From NCBI GenBank assembly GCA_944324555.1, contig CALUWU010000064.1, forward strand, positions 1 through 64,000: 64,000 bases of DNA, in the 5' to 3' direction. Positions 45,813 through 53,796 of the stretch are shown here, one piece after another. The first letter of the stretch is position 1. Every line of letters begins with the position of its first letter. This DNA is from an uncultured Desulfovibrio sp. (lineage in GTDB: Bacteria; Desulfobacterota; Desulfovibrionia; Desulfovibrionales; Desulfovibrionaceae). A program made the translations under genes and the position numbers. The notes under the pieces are model-generated. The model ran no database searches. It had not been told where the DNA came from and saw only the letters and a program-made list of their open reading frames with translations.

Positions 45813-46955
45813 ATGACGACGCCCGGAACGGGACTGGCAAACGAATTGCTGCGACTGGCCCTTTACAATCGCCTTCTGTATCTGTTTCGCTTCACGCCGC
45901 TGATCATCTTCGGCATGCTGCTTGCGGCGATTATCGTCATTCTGCTGAATTTCAACAAATATGAAAACGGCAAGCGCATTCAGGAAACGGACAACGCCTA
46001 TACGCGCCTTGACAGGATAGTCCTTGAACCCAAGGTCAGCGGCTATGTCCGGGAGGTGGGTTTCACGGATTTTCAGCGGATTCGTTCGGGGGATGTTCTT
46101 GTCCGGCTGGACGACGCGGATTTCAGGGCCCGCGTCGCGCAGGCGCGCGCCAGCCGGGATCGGGCCGAGGCCGACCTCGCGCGCCTTGATCTGGAAATAG
46201 ACCTGCAGGAAGCCTATATCCGTCAGGCGCGGGTCGTCGCCGACAGCGGCGCGGCCCGGCTGGATCTGGCCACGCGCGAAAACGACAGAATACAGAAGCT
46301 GTTCCGAAGCAACGCCGTCTCCACCAAGGAAGCCGATACGGCGGAAATCAACCTGAAGACGGCGCGAAACAGCCATCGGGAAAGCCTCGCCGAAGTGGTC
46401 GTGCAGGAACGGAAGCTTTCCCTGCAAAAGGCGGAGCGCGCCCTCCGGGAAGCCGATCTTGCCGCCGCCGAAGCCCGGCTGCAAAGCGCCCTCATCGATC
46501 TGGACTATACGATCATCACCGCCCCCCGGGACGGACGCGCCGGCGCCCGCAAGATACACGAGGGAGAGCTTGTCAAGGAAGGGATGCAGCTAGCGACGCT
46601 TATCGTCGATATGCCCCCCTATGTCATCGCCAACTACAAGGAAACGCAGATAAGCAATATCCGTTTCGGCCAGCGCGTCGATATTGTGATAGACGCTTTT
46701 CCGGGGGAGGTTTTCACCGGCCATGTGGAAAGCATTTCGCCCGCGACGGGCGCGACGTTTTCCCTTCTGCCCCGGGATACGGCCTCGGGAAACTTTACCA
46801 AGGTGGTGCAGCGCGTTCCGGTACGCATCGCCTTTGAGCCGGGACAGCGCCGCCTTGACGAAATCCGGGCGGGCATGTCGGTCGTTACGCGCATCGACAC
46901 CGGCGGCGCGACGCACAAGGAAGAAAACGCGCCGCGGAGGCGGGAATCGCTGTAA
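45813..46955 (+). CDS. EmrA/HlyD-type membrane fusion protein
   Basis: 380 residues. One N-terminal membrane segment (PLIIFGMLLAAIIVILLNF, about 32-50) is followed by a lipoyl/biotinyl half-motif (VLEPKVSGYVREVGFTDFQ), a long alpha-helical hairpin with coiled-coil character (about 105-215), the second half-motif (TIITAPRDGRAGARKIHEG) and a beta-barrel. It bridges the inner-membrane pump to the outer membrane. The stop codon TAA opens a partial dispersed repeat. Confidence 0.9.
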   Translation: MTTPGTGLANELLRLALYNRLLYLFRFTPLIIFGMLLAAIIVILLNFNKYENGKRIQETDNAYTRLDRIVLEPKVSGYVREVGFTDFQRIRSGDVLVRLDDADFRARVAQARASRDRAEADLARLDLEIDLQEAYIRQARVVADSGAARLDLATRENDRIQKLFRSNAVSTKEADTAEINLKTARNSHRESLAEVVVQERKLSLQKAERALREADLAAAEARLQSALIDLDYTIITAPRDGRAGARKIHEGELVKEGMQLATLIVDMPPYVIANYKETQISNIRFGQRVDIVIDAFPGEVFTGHVESISPATGATFSLLPRDTASGNFTKVVQRVPVRIAFEPGQRRLDEIRAGMSVVTRIDTGGATHKEENAPRRRESL

Positions 46956-46987
46956 GAGCACTTTGCCTTTGAAAAAGACGAGGCGCT
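46953..46987. repeat. Dispersed stop-codon repeat, copy E (partial)
   Basis: From the stop TAA: TAAGAGCACTTTGCC then TTTGAAAAAGACGAGGCGC. It keeps only the end hairpin in eroded form. Confidence 0.5.
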
Positions 46988-47023
46988 GGAAAGCCCGGCG
47001 ACGCTGCTTTCCGGACAAAAGGA

Positions 47024-47062
47024 AAAGGGACTTTCGGCGTAACCGAAAGTCCCTTTCTCTTT
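47024..47062. terminator. Bidirectional terminator for the efflux operon and tRNA-Pro
   Basis: The 14-bp stem AAAGGGACTTTCGG / CCGAAAGTCCCTTT with CGTAA loop and pyrimidine-rich flanks lies between the two convergent units. Confidence 0.85.
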
Positions 47063-47072
47063 TCTGGATTTC

Positions 47073-47149
47073 TGGTCGGGATGAAAGGATTTGAACCTTC
47101 GACCCCTTGAACCCCATTCAAGTGCGCTCCCAGACTGCGCTACATCCCG
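47073..47149 (-). tRNA. tRNA-Pro(GGG)
   Basis: The 77-nt cloverleaf is complete: acceptor CGGGATG/CATCCCG with A and encoded CCA, D-arm GCGC/GCGC, anticodon stem CTTGA/TCAAG around ATGGGGT (anticodon GGG), variable loop GGGTC, T-arm GAAGG-TTCAAAT-CCTTT. It is distinct from the UGG tRNA whose 3' end marks the scars at the left of the window. Minus strand, with the hairpin at 47024 as terminator. Confidence 0.95.
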
Positions 47150-47245
47150 ACGCGAAAAGGACACTAGTTTATTGGCCCTCTTCTGTCAACTCTTTTTTAT
47201 TGTATCCGGCTGGAAATTTGCATTCCGCCCTGCGAACGCTTTTCC

Positions 47246-47375
47246 AGGGGCAGGACGCGCGCCCCCATCAAAGCCCGCCGCCCGGCCCAAAGCGAGCGGA
47301 AAAACCGCGCTTTTTCCGCGAAACGACAGGCCGTATGGTTTGAAACGCAACGCGTTTCAAACTGAAAATGCTCTA
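47246..47375. repeat. Dispersed stop-codon repeat, copy F
   Basis: Minus-strand reading starts at the alcohol-dehydrogenase stop: TAGAGCATTTTCAGTTTGAA then the palindrome GTTTGAAACGC-GTT-GCGTTTCAAAC, CATACGGCCTGTCGTTTCGC, the GCGGAAAAAGCG block and GGGCCGGGCGGC. The far end hairpin is lost. Confidence 0.75.
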
Positions 47376-48443
47376 GGAACGGATAAGCGCGTCGTCGGGC
47401 CGGACGGCGCACTTGACGCAGCCGTCGGCGCGCCGTTCAAACAGGCTGTACGCCTCCATGATACGCGACAGCGGAAAGACATGGGTGACAAGCGGCCGCG
47501 TGTCGATCCTGCCCGCGGCAATCAGGGAAATCAGACGGTCGCTGTGAACGGCGTCCACGCCTCCGGTCTTGAAGGTCAGATTCTTGCCGTACATGCGCGG
47601 CAGGGGCAGGACCTGATCCTCTTCGTAGAGGGCGACCACGGCCACGCAGGCATTGGGACGGGCGGCCTGCCACGCCGTCTGAAAGGTATCCCGGCCGCCG
47701 GCCGCCTCGATGACGGCGTCGGCCCCGCGCCCGCTGGTCAGCGCGCGCACGGCCTCGGGCACGTCGTCCGTCGCCGGATTGAGAAGAACGTCGGCAAGGC
47801 CCATGCGCCGCGCCAGCTCCAGCCGCTCCGGCAGCACGTCGCTGGCGATGATGCGCGCGGGGCCGAAGAGGCGGGCGCAGCTCATGGCGCACAGCCCCAC
47901 GGGGCCGGCGCCAAGGACAAGCACGGTATCGCCGGGACGGATTTCCGCAAGTTCGGCGCCGAAATAGCCGCTGGCCAGCACGTCGCCCACCAGCAGGGCC
48001 GCCGTATCGTCAACGGCGTCGGGAAGAAGATTGAGGCCGTTGTCGGCAAAGGGCACGCGCACGTATTCGGCCTGACAACCGTCGATGCGGCAGCCAAGTT
48101 CCCAGCCGCCGCGCTCGCAGTTGTTGATGAAGCCGTTCCTGCAAAAAAAGCAGGAGCCGCAGAAGGTTTCCACATTGGCGGAAACGCGATCGCCGACGCG
48201 AACCTTGCGGACCTCGGGGCCGACGGCCGTCACCTCGCCCACGAACTCATGGCCGAGAATAACGCCGGGAACGGCCCGGGGCACCGCGCCGTTGCGAATG
48301 TGCAGATCGCTGGCGCAGATGCTGGACAGGCGCACCCGCACAATGGCGTCGGCGGGGTCCTGCAACAGGGGAAGGGGGCGGCGTTCAAGATGGATGTCGC
48401 CCTTGCCGCCGTAAACCGCTGCAAGCATGGATGATGCAGTCAT
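47373..48443 (-). CDS. Zinc-dependent medium-chain alcohol/polyol dehydrogenase
   Basis: 356 residues, MDR family. Catalytic zinc ligands lie in SSICASDLHI (Cys) and LGHEFVGEV (His-Glu). The structural zinc site has four Cys (CGSCFFCRNGFINNC), and the NAD(P)-binding Rossmann motif is VLGAGPVGL. It oxidises an alcohol, polyol or amino-alcohol with NAD(P); resemblance is to threonine/sorbitol dehydrogenases, and the substrate is not determined. ATG 48443 has GAGAGG upstream. Single gene. Confidence 0.9.
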   Translation of the reverse strand: MTASSMLAAVYGGKGDIHLERRPLPLLQDPADAIVRVRLSSICASDLHIRNGAVPRAVPGVILGHEFVGEVTAVGPEVRKVRVGDRVSANVETFCGSCFFCRNGFINNCERGGWELGCRIDGCQAEYVRVPFADNGLNLLPDAVDDTAALLVGDVLASGYFGAELAEIRPGDTVLVLGAGPVGLCAMSCARLFGPARIIASDVLPERLELARRMGLADVLLNPATDDVPEAVRALTSGRGADAVIEAAGGRDTFQTAWQAARPNACVAVVALYEEDQVLPLPRMYGKNLTFKTGGVDAVHSDRLISLIAAGRIDTRPLVTHVFPLSRIMEAYSLFERRADGCVKCAVRPDDALIRS

Positions 48444-48596
48444 GAAAGAAACCTCTCCGCTTTTTTTCCACAAATGGTAGCGCGCCCCTCAGGGCGCCGC
48501 AAGCGGCAAAATCCCTCCGGGTTCGGGGAGCGCGCATTCCTTTCGCCGGACATGCCGGCGGCCCCGGCGCGGGCGGCGGGGCCGGATCAAAACAGC

Positions 48597-48641
48597 AGCG
48601 GGGGAAGCGGCCTCCCAGAAAGGGATTCCGCTTCCCCCGCT
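48597..48641 (-). terminator. Hairpin after fliI
   Basis: A 14-bp stem AGCGGGGGAAGCGG / CCGCTTCCCCCGCT with a 17-base loop, followed on the minus strand by CTGTTTTG, probably ends the fliF-fliI transcript. The remaining gap 48444-48596 has no gene. Confidence 0.6.
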
Positions 48642-48684
48642 ACGGAAAAAAGGGCGCCGTTCGTCCCGACGCGCAAAAAGGCGT

Positions 48685-50211
48685 CTAGCCCCGGCGCAGA
48701 CCGCCCGGCATGACGGGCATTCTCTGCGGCCTTTCCTGCGCCTGCGGCTGCGCCGGCGCCTGCTGCGGCATACCTGCCGGCGCGTCCACAATCTCGTGCA
48801 GCAGCTTCATGGTGCTTTCCACATCCTGCTTTTCAATCACTTCCTGACGCAGGAAATTATTGATGAGCGGCATCTTGGCGATGGCCTCGTCGATTTCGGG
48901 ATTGCTGCCGCGCGCATAGGCGCCGATATTCACCATGTCCTCGACCCTGCGATAAGTGCTCATGCTCCGCAGCATGGCGCGCCCGGCCAGAACGTCCTCG
49001 CGCGTGCATATGTCGGTACGCAAACGGCTGATGGAGCGCAGAACGTCAATGGCGGGGAAATGCCCCTGGTCCGCCAGTTCGCGCGTCAGCACGATGTGGC
49101 CGTCCAGAATGGAGCGCACGGCGTCGGCAATGGGCTCGTTGAAGTCGTCGCCGTCCACCAGCACCGTGTACACGCCGGTAATGGTGCCGCTCGAGGAACG
49201 CCCGGCCCGCTCCAGCAGCTTGGGCAGCTGGGCAAAGACGGTAGGCGTATAGCCCTTGGTCGTGGGCGGTTCGCCGACGGCAAGACCGACCTCGCGCGCG
49301 GCCATGGCAAAGCGGGTCACCGAGTCCATCATCAGGAGAACGTCCTTGCCCTTGTCGCGGAAGTATTCGGCGACGGCCGTCGCCGCATAGGCGGCGCGCA
49401 TGCGTACCAGGGGCGACTGATCGGAGGTGGCGATGACAAGAACGGAACGCGCCATGCCTTCCGGCCCGAGATCGCGCTCCATGAATTCCAGCACTTCGCG
49501 CCCGCGTTCGCCAATCAGGCCGATGACGTTGACGTCGGCCTTGGTATAGCGGGCCATCATGCCCATGAGCGTGGACTTGCCCACGCCGGAACCGGCCATG
49601 ATGCCCACGCGCTGCCCCTTGCCCAGCGTGATCAGGCCGTTGATGGCGCGCACGCCGACGTCCAGAATATCCGTAATGCGCGGACGTTGCAGCGGGCTGG
49701 GAGGATCGGCGTAGAGGCTGCCGAGCTCGGGCTGCCATTCCCGGCGGGCGTCAAGAATCCACTGCGGCGTAAAGGCGCGCTGCGCCTCCATCTGGGCGGC
49801 GAAGTCCGCCTTGCCCTCCGAGGTCTGGGCCAGCGGCGAGGCGCACAATTCCGTGCTGATGGCCGGACCGGAATCCAGCGGCGTGCCGAAGGCGTCAAAG
49901 GCGCGCCCCAGCAGCTCCGGCCCCACGGGAAAGACGGGCGGCAGGCTGGTATTGCGAATACGACTGCCGGGCCGAATGCCGCGCATGTCGCCGTAGGGCA
50001 TGAACAGCAGGTTGCCGTCGCGAAAACCAACGACTTCGGCGGCAATGCCCTCGCTGCCCTCGGAAGGCATCATATGACAGACGGCCCCCAGAGGCGCGCG
50101 CAAACCGCTGCCCTCGGCCACAAGACCGACGACCTTGGTCACCTTGCCGTACAATTTCATGGGGCTGCCCGCCTGCAAGAGACGGCTGCAGGACTGGGGA
50201 TCAAGCTTCAT
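48685..50211 (-). CDS. fliI: Flagellar export ATPase FliI
   Basis: A 508-residue F1-beta-like ATPase that energises export of flagellar subunits. Walker A is AGSGVGKST; VLLMMDSVTRFAMAAREVGLA and GEPPTTKGYTPTVFAQLPKLL are family signatures. It is longer than the usual 440-460: an extra segment lies around residues 140-175 before DVGVRAINGL, and the C-terminal 35 residues are Pro/Gln/Met-rich. AAGGAAAGG precedes ATG 50211. It is separated from fliH by a dispersed repeat and a short palindrome. Confidence 0.95.
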   Translation of the reverse strand: MKLDPQSCSRLLQAGSPMKLYGKVTKVVGLVAEGSGLRAPLGAVCHMMPSEGSEGIAAEVVGFRDGNLLFMPYGDMRGIRPGSRIRNTSLPPVFPVGPELLGRAFDAFGTPLDSGPAISTELCASPLAQTSEGKADFAAQMEAQRAFTPQWILDARREWQPELGSLYADPPSPLQRPRITDILDVGVRAINGLITLGKGQRVGIMAGSGVGKSTLMGMMARYTKADVNVIGLIGERGREVLEFMERDLGPEGMARSVLVIATSDQSPLVRMRAAYAATAVAEYFRDKGKDVLLMMDSVTRFAMAAREVGLAVGEPPTTKGYTPTVFAQLPKLLERAGRSSSGTITGVYTVLVDGDDFNEPIADAVRSILDGHIVLTRELADQGHFPAIDVLRSISRLRTDICTREDVLAGRAMLRSMSTYRRVEDMVNIGAYARGSNPEIDEAIAKMPLINNFLRQEVIEKQDVESTMKLLHEIVDAPAGMPQQAPAQPQAQERPQRMPVMPGGLRRG

Positions 50212-50250
50212 GGCCTTTCCTTATTGGAAGCTGCTGAAAACCGCTCCTGA

Positions 50251-50271
50251 AAAACGCGGGATTCCCGCGTT
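50251..50271 (-). other. Palindrome between fliH and fliI
   Basis: AACGCGGG-ATT-CCCGCGTT, inside wider arms CTCCTG...CAGGAG (about 50245-50278), is a stable stem-loop 40 bp before fliI. It has no T run, so read-through is likely. Together with the repeat at 50404 it fills the 339-bp gap. Confidence 0.4.
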
Positions 50272-50403
50272 CGCAGGAGAACGGCGTATCTCTCTATAAA
50301 AAGTCCGGCAGCGCGGGAGGGGACGCCCGCGCCGGGCGGGATTGCGACGCCGGCGCTCGCGAGCGACGGCGCGAGAAACGCCGTTCGCCGCGAACCGGCC
50401 GTC

Positions 50404-50553
50404 TAGAGCATTTTCAGTTTGAAACGCGTTGCGTTTCAAACCATACGGCCTGTCGCTTCGCGGAAAAAACGCGGTTTTTCCGCTCGCTCTGGGCCGGGCG
50501 GCGCTGTCCCGCCGCCTCGGCGTTTCACCTTTTTCAAGGTGAAACGCTCTCTA
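50404..50553. repeat. Dispersed stop-codon repeat, copy G (full length, best copy)
   Basis: It is bounded by TAGAGCATTTTCAG and GAAACGCTCTCTA, whose end is the fliH stop codon (TAG, minus strand). Inside lie four hairpins: GTTTGAAACGC/GCGTTTCAAAC, GCGGAAAAA/TTTTTCCGC, GGGCGGCG/CGCCGCC and GTTTCACCTT/AAGGTGAAAC. It lies inside the fli operon. Confidence 0.8.
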
Positions 50554-52122
50554 TTGCGCTCCGGGCAGAAAGCCGCCTCCGGTCAGAATCTCGGGAGGCG
50601 TCGCCGGGGCCGGCCGCGCCTGCTGGCGGGCGGGGGCCGCCGCCGGAGCGCTGACGGGCGGAGTCGAGGGCGGTTCCTCCAGCGGGAACAGCTCGTCTTC
50701 CAGCGCCGCGCGCGACGCGTCGGGCCGGCGCGGTTCCGGCAGGGAAATACCATCCGAAGGCATGCCCTCGGCCTCTTCTCCGGCTTCCGGCCCGTCTTCC
50801 TCTTCCGCGAGGGCCGGGGGCGCGGCGACCGTTTCACCGGAAAATCCCGCGGATTCCATGTCGTCAGGCAGTTCTGGCAGGTCGGCCGCCATGTCGGGCA
50901 GAGGCGCTTCCGGCGACAGGGCGTCCGCCGCGATATCGGAGGCGAGTTCGTCCGCTTCCGGCATGTCCGGCATTTCCGGCGCCGCTTCGGCCTCTTCGGG
51001 CAGCGGCATTTCCGGCGCGGCGTCCTCCGCCGCGACGGGATCGGGCGCCGGCGCTTCCTGCGCGGCCGCCGCCGCGAGATCTTCCGGCGCGGCCGCCGCA
51101 ACCTGCGCGACAGGCGCGGCGACGGGTTCCGGCTCGCCCGCGTCTTCCGCTTCCACGGGCGCAAAGGCCCTGATACGCTGGACGACGCGCCTGGCCATGT
51201 CTTCGGCGGCCTCGCGCACCTCGCGCTCGGGATTGGTTCCGGGCAGGGCGAGGTGAATCAGCACGCTGTCCACAAGGTCCTTGAAGCATTCCCTGCGGGC
51301 GTCCACGCTGCCGCTGTTTGTTTCGACGATGAATCCGCCGAGCTCCAGCGAGGCGTCGCCCTCCACAACCCAGTTCTGCAATTCCGGCGCGCGCTCCCGC
51401 GCGGCCTTGAACAGGGTGGCCACCATCTTTTCGTCGTCGGGATGCACGCGCACGGTGATGGTCGCCCGGTTTTCCAGCAGGGACAGGGAGTCCAGCAGCA
51501 GGGCGCGCACGACGGCGTCGTGCTGCGTGTCCATCACGTAGCCCGTCGCGGCGGCCACGGCCGCGCGGGTCAGATCCGCCAGATCCTCGCGCCACTGGGC
51601 GTCGATGGTCTTGAACTGCGTGGACAGCGATTGCAGCACCCAGGCCAGATGCTGGCCCAGCTCGCCGCGAAAGGCGCGCAGCTCGCCTTCCGCGCTTTCA
51701 ACGCCGGCGGCGTGACCGTCGGCCTGCGCCGTCTCGTGAATGCGGGAGGCCTCGTCGCGAATGCGCTGCGCCTCGGCCCTGATTTCCGCGGCCTTCTGCA
51801 GCTCCGCCTGCATGGCCTCGTAGCCTTCCTTGGTGGACTGGCGGATACGCTCCACCTCGGCCAGCATCAGGTCGCTTTGCCGCTGCGCTTCCTCGCGGGC
51901 TTCGGCCAGCACCTTCTGCCGTTCGGCATAGGCCTCTCCCAGAATCTGGCGCGCCCGCTCGGTGGCTTTCTCGCGAACGCGTTCCATGTAGTCTTCCTGC
52001 ACCTTCTGGCGCACCTGCGCCCGCCGGGCGGGCTCCTGCATGGCGTCCAGTTCCTCCACGGTGGCCTCGCGCTCGCCCATGAAGATGGTGCCCCACTTCT
52101 TGCGTAAATCGTCCAGGGGCAT
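50551..52122 (-). CDS. fliH: Flagellar assembly protein FliH with long acidic tail
   Basis: 523 residues, about twice the normal length. Residues 1-125 are a charged coiled coil (REKATERARQILGEAYAERQ), about 140-290 hold the FliH/YscL domain that binds FliI (LRAFRGELGQHLAWVLQSL, TITVRVHPDDEKMVATL). From about 300 to the end the chain is Ala/Pro/Glu-rich and low complexity (EMPLPEEAEAAPEMPDMPEA), a feature not needed in other FliH proteins. It restrains the FliI ATPase and guides export. AAGGAAAAC precedes ATG 52122. The 228 bp to fliG show no gene. Confidence 0.9.
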   Translation of the reverse strand: MPLDDLRKKWGTIFMGEREATVEELDAMQEPARRAQVRQKVQEDYMERVREKATERARQILGEAYAERQKVLAEAREEAQRQSDLMLAEVERIRQSTKEGYEAMQAELQKAAEIRAEAQRIRDEASRIHETAQADGHAAGVESAEGELRAFRGELGQHLAWVLQSLSTQFKTIDAQWREDLADLTRAAVAAATGYVMDTQHDAVVRALLLDSLSLLENRATITVRVHPDDEKMVATLFKAARERAPELQNWVVEGDASLELGGFIVETNSGSVDARRECFKDLVDSVLIHLALPGTNPEREVREAAEDMARRVVQRIRAFAPVEAEDAGEPEPVAAPVAQVAAAAPEDLAAAAAQEAPAPDPVAAEDAAPEMPLPEEAEAAPEMPDMPEADELASDIAADALSPEAPLPDMAADLPELPDDMESAGFSGETVAAPPALAEEEDGPEAGEEAEGMPSDGISLPEPRRPDASRAALEDELFPLEEPPSTPPVSAPAAAPARQQARPAPATPPEILTGGGFLPGAQ

Positions 52123-52350
52123 GGTAGTTTTCCTTTTTACGTTTCGGCGTGAATCGTTCCCGTCATGCTCCCGGGACAGTCCGCCGGATTACGGCCTGCC
52201 GCGCCGCAAAGGGCCCGGGCATGGCGGACGGCCGCCTCTTTCGCGGCCGAAAGAACCGCTTTCGGGGCGGCCCGCCCGGGGCGAGCCCTTTTCGCGGCGC
52301 CCGGACGGCCGCGGGTCGAAATGCGGACGCATTTCAACCGGCGCCCCCTG

Positions 52351-53349
52351 CTAGACGAAGATATCGCTGTTGCCGCCGCGGTTGACGACGACCTTGTTTT
52401 CGGCCTCAAGCCGCCGCACGACCTTGACGATATTCTGCTGCGCCCCTTCCACGTCGGAAAGCTTGGTGGGACCCATGTATTCCAGTTCTTCGCGAGTCAT
52501 GTTGTCGGCGCGCTCGGACATGTTGCGGAAGAACTTTTCCTTGAGTTCGTCGCTGGCGCCGCGCAGGGCAAGAATGAGGTCTTCCTGCTGCGTTTCCAGG
52601 ATGACTGCGCGGATGCCCTTGTCGTCGATGTTCTTGCAGTCTTCGAACACGAACATGAGGTTGCGGATATCTTCGGCCATCTGGGCGGAATCTTCCTCGA
52701 TTTCCGAAAGCACTTCCTCTTCCGTGGCGCGGTCCACGGCATTGAGGATTTCGGCCACGGACTGCACGCCGCCGACCTTCTTGCCTTCCTTGCCGCCCAT
52801 GGCAATGAGCTGGCTCGTGAGCACCTTGTCCACTTCCATGAGCATGTCTTCCGGCACGGATTCGAGGCGCGCCAGACGCATGAGCACTTCGGCGCGGACG
52901 CCGGCGGGCAGGCTGGTCAGCAGGCTTGCCGCCTGATCGGAATTGAGGTGTCCCATAATCAGGGCCAGCGTCTGCGGGTGTTCGTTGCGCAGAATCTGCG
53001 ACAGCATGCGCGGGCTCACCTGACCGAGCTCGCGGAAGGGGGCGGGGCCGGTATCGAGGTTGAGGGTGTCCATGATGTACTTGGCCGTTTCCGGGTCCGT
53101 ATTCTTAACAAGCAGCCGCTTCAGAATATCGCTGCCGCCGGAAATCATGTCCACGCCTTCCACCAGCGACTCGTGGAAGTCGCGCAGCACCTGCTCCACC
53201 ACGTCCTTGGGCACAGGCGGCAACTCCACAATCGCGCGGGAAACATCGGCTATTTCCTGTCGATCCATGCGCTTGAACACGTCCGAGGTGAACTTGTCAC
53301 CCATGGCAAGCAAAAGTACGGCAATGCGCTGCTGTCCCGTCAATTCCAT
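52351..53349 (-). CDS. fliG: Flagellar motor switch protein FliG
   Basis: 332 residues. An N-terminal domain binding FliF (1-100), the middle domain with the EHPQTLALIMGHL motif, and a C-terminal torque domain with charged residues (LALRGASDELKEKFFRNMSERA, TREELEYMGP). It links the MS ring to the C ring and meets the stator. ATG 53349 follows GGAGGATCGGGG; the open frame up to 53478 lies in a leader with a hairpin and is rejected. The small FliF-tail-like gene ends 231 bp upstream. Confidence 0.96.
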   Translation of the reverse strand: MELTGQQRIAVLLLAMGDKFTSDVFKRMDRQEIADVSRAIVELPPVPKDVVEQVLRDFHESLVEGVDMISGGSDILKRLLVKNTDPETAKYIMDTLNLDTGPAPFRELGQVSPRMLSQILRNEHPQTLALIMGHLNSDQAASLLTSLPAGVRAEVLMRLARLESVPEDMLMEVDKVLTSQLIAMGGKEGKKVGGVQSVAEILNAVDRATEEEVLSEIEEDSAQMAEDIRNLMFVFEDCKNIDDKGIRAVILETQQEDLILALRGASDELKEKFFRNMSERADNMTREELEYMGPTKLSDVEGAQQNIVKVVRRLEAENKVVVNRGGNSDIFV

Positions 53350-53434
53350 CCCCGATCCTCCACGGCGACCTCCGGTTGCCTGACGCCCGCCGCCTCTCCC
53401 CGCAGCGCGCGTCCGCTCCCGTTTTTCTTGATAT

Positions 53435-53450
53435 AAAATGTAGACATTTT
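53435..53450 (-). promoter_or_regulatory. Palindrome in the fliG leader
   Basis: AAAATGT-AG-ACATTTT, perfect, is 86 bp before fliG in an AT-rich stretch. It resembles the TACATTTTT core seen upstream of glnN. Possible operator. Confidence 0.35.
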
Positions 53451-53529
53451 TACGAGTTTTTTTAACCCACTGCCCCAAATATGAAAAATCGGCGCTCCGG
53501 GAAAAAATATGCCGGAGAGCCTCGACGAG

Positions 53530-53566
53530 TGATGCGCGACTCTTGCGAGCCGCGCATCACTTTCTC
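53530..53566 (-). other. Stem-loop between the small FliF-tail gene and fliG
   Basis: AGTGATGCGCG pairs with CGCGCATCACT around a 12-base loop, 15 bp past the small gene's stop. The minus-strand tail has no T run, so it may be a partial terminator or a processing site that sets different levels of fliF and fliG mRNA. Confidence 0.5.
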
Positions 53567-53580
53567 ATTACTTGTCGTGA

Positions 53581-53796
53581 TTACTGCTTTTTGTCAAGCC
53601 ACCGCTTGATGATATTGATTGCCTGATCCATATGCTGATCCGTCATACGGAAGAGCCTCAGTTTCAATTCTTCCACGCGCTGATTGGTTTCCTTCTGGGC
53701 GTGGCGCAGGGCCTTGATGTCCGCGAGGGAGGGGAGGTCCTTGCCCCCGTCGTCGACGGGCTGAGGGCGTCCGCTAGGCTTTTGCACTACTTTCAT
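53581..53796 (-). CDS. 71-residue protein like the FliG-binding tail of FliF
   Basis: It starts inside the fliF 3' end (ATG 53796, 23-bp overlap in another frame, purine-rich GGGAAAG just before it) and ends at 53581. Residues 1-40 are polar. Residues 41-69 (VEELKLRLFRMTDQHMDQAI then NIIKRWLDK) align without gaps to the last conserved stretch of FliF in this same operon (IEALKAHIFALSDNHMEQVV then TLMRGWMGK): Glu, Leu, Lys, Phe, Asp, His, Met, Gln, Trp and Lys are identical and most others conservative. In FliF this stretch docks FliG. No membrane segment. I infer a soluble FliG-binding protein from a partial fliF duplication. It could compete with or help FliF-FliG assembly. Confidence 0.75.
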   Translation of the reverse strand: MKVVQKPSGRPQPVDDGGKDLPSLADIKALRHAQKETNQRVEELKLRLFRMTDQHMDQAINIIKRWLDKKQ

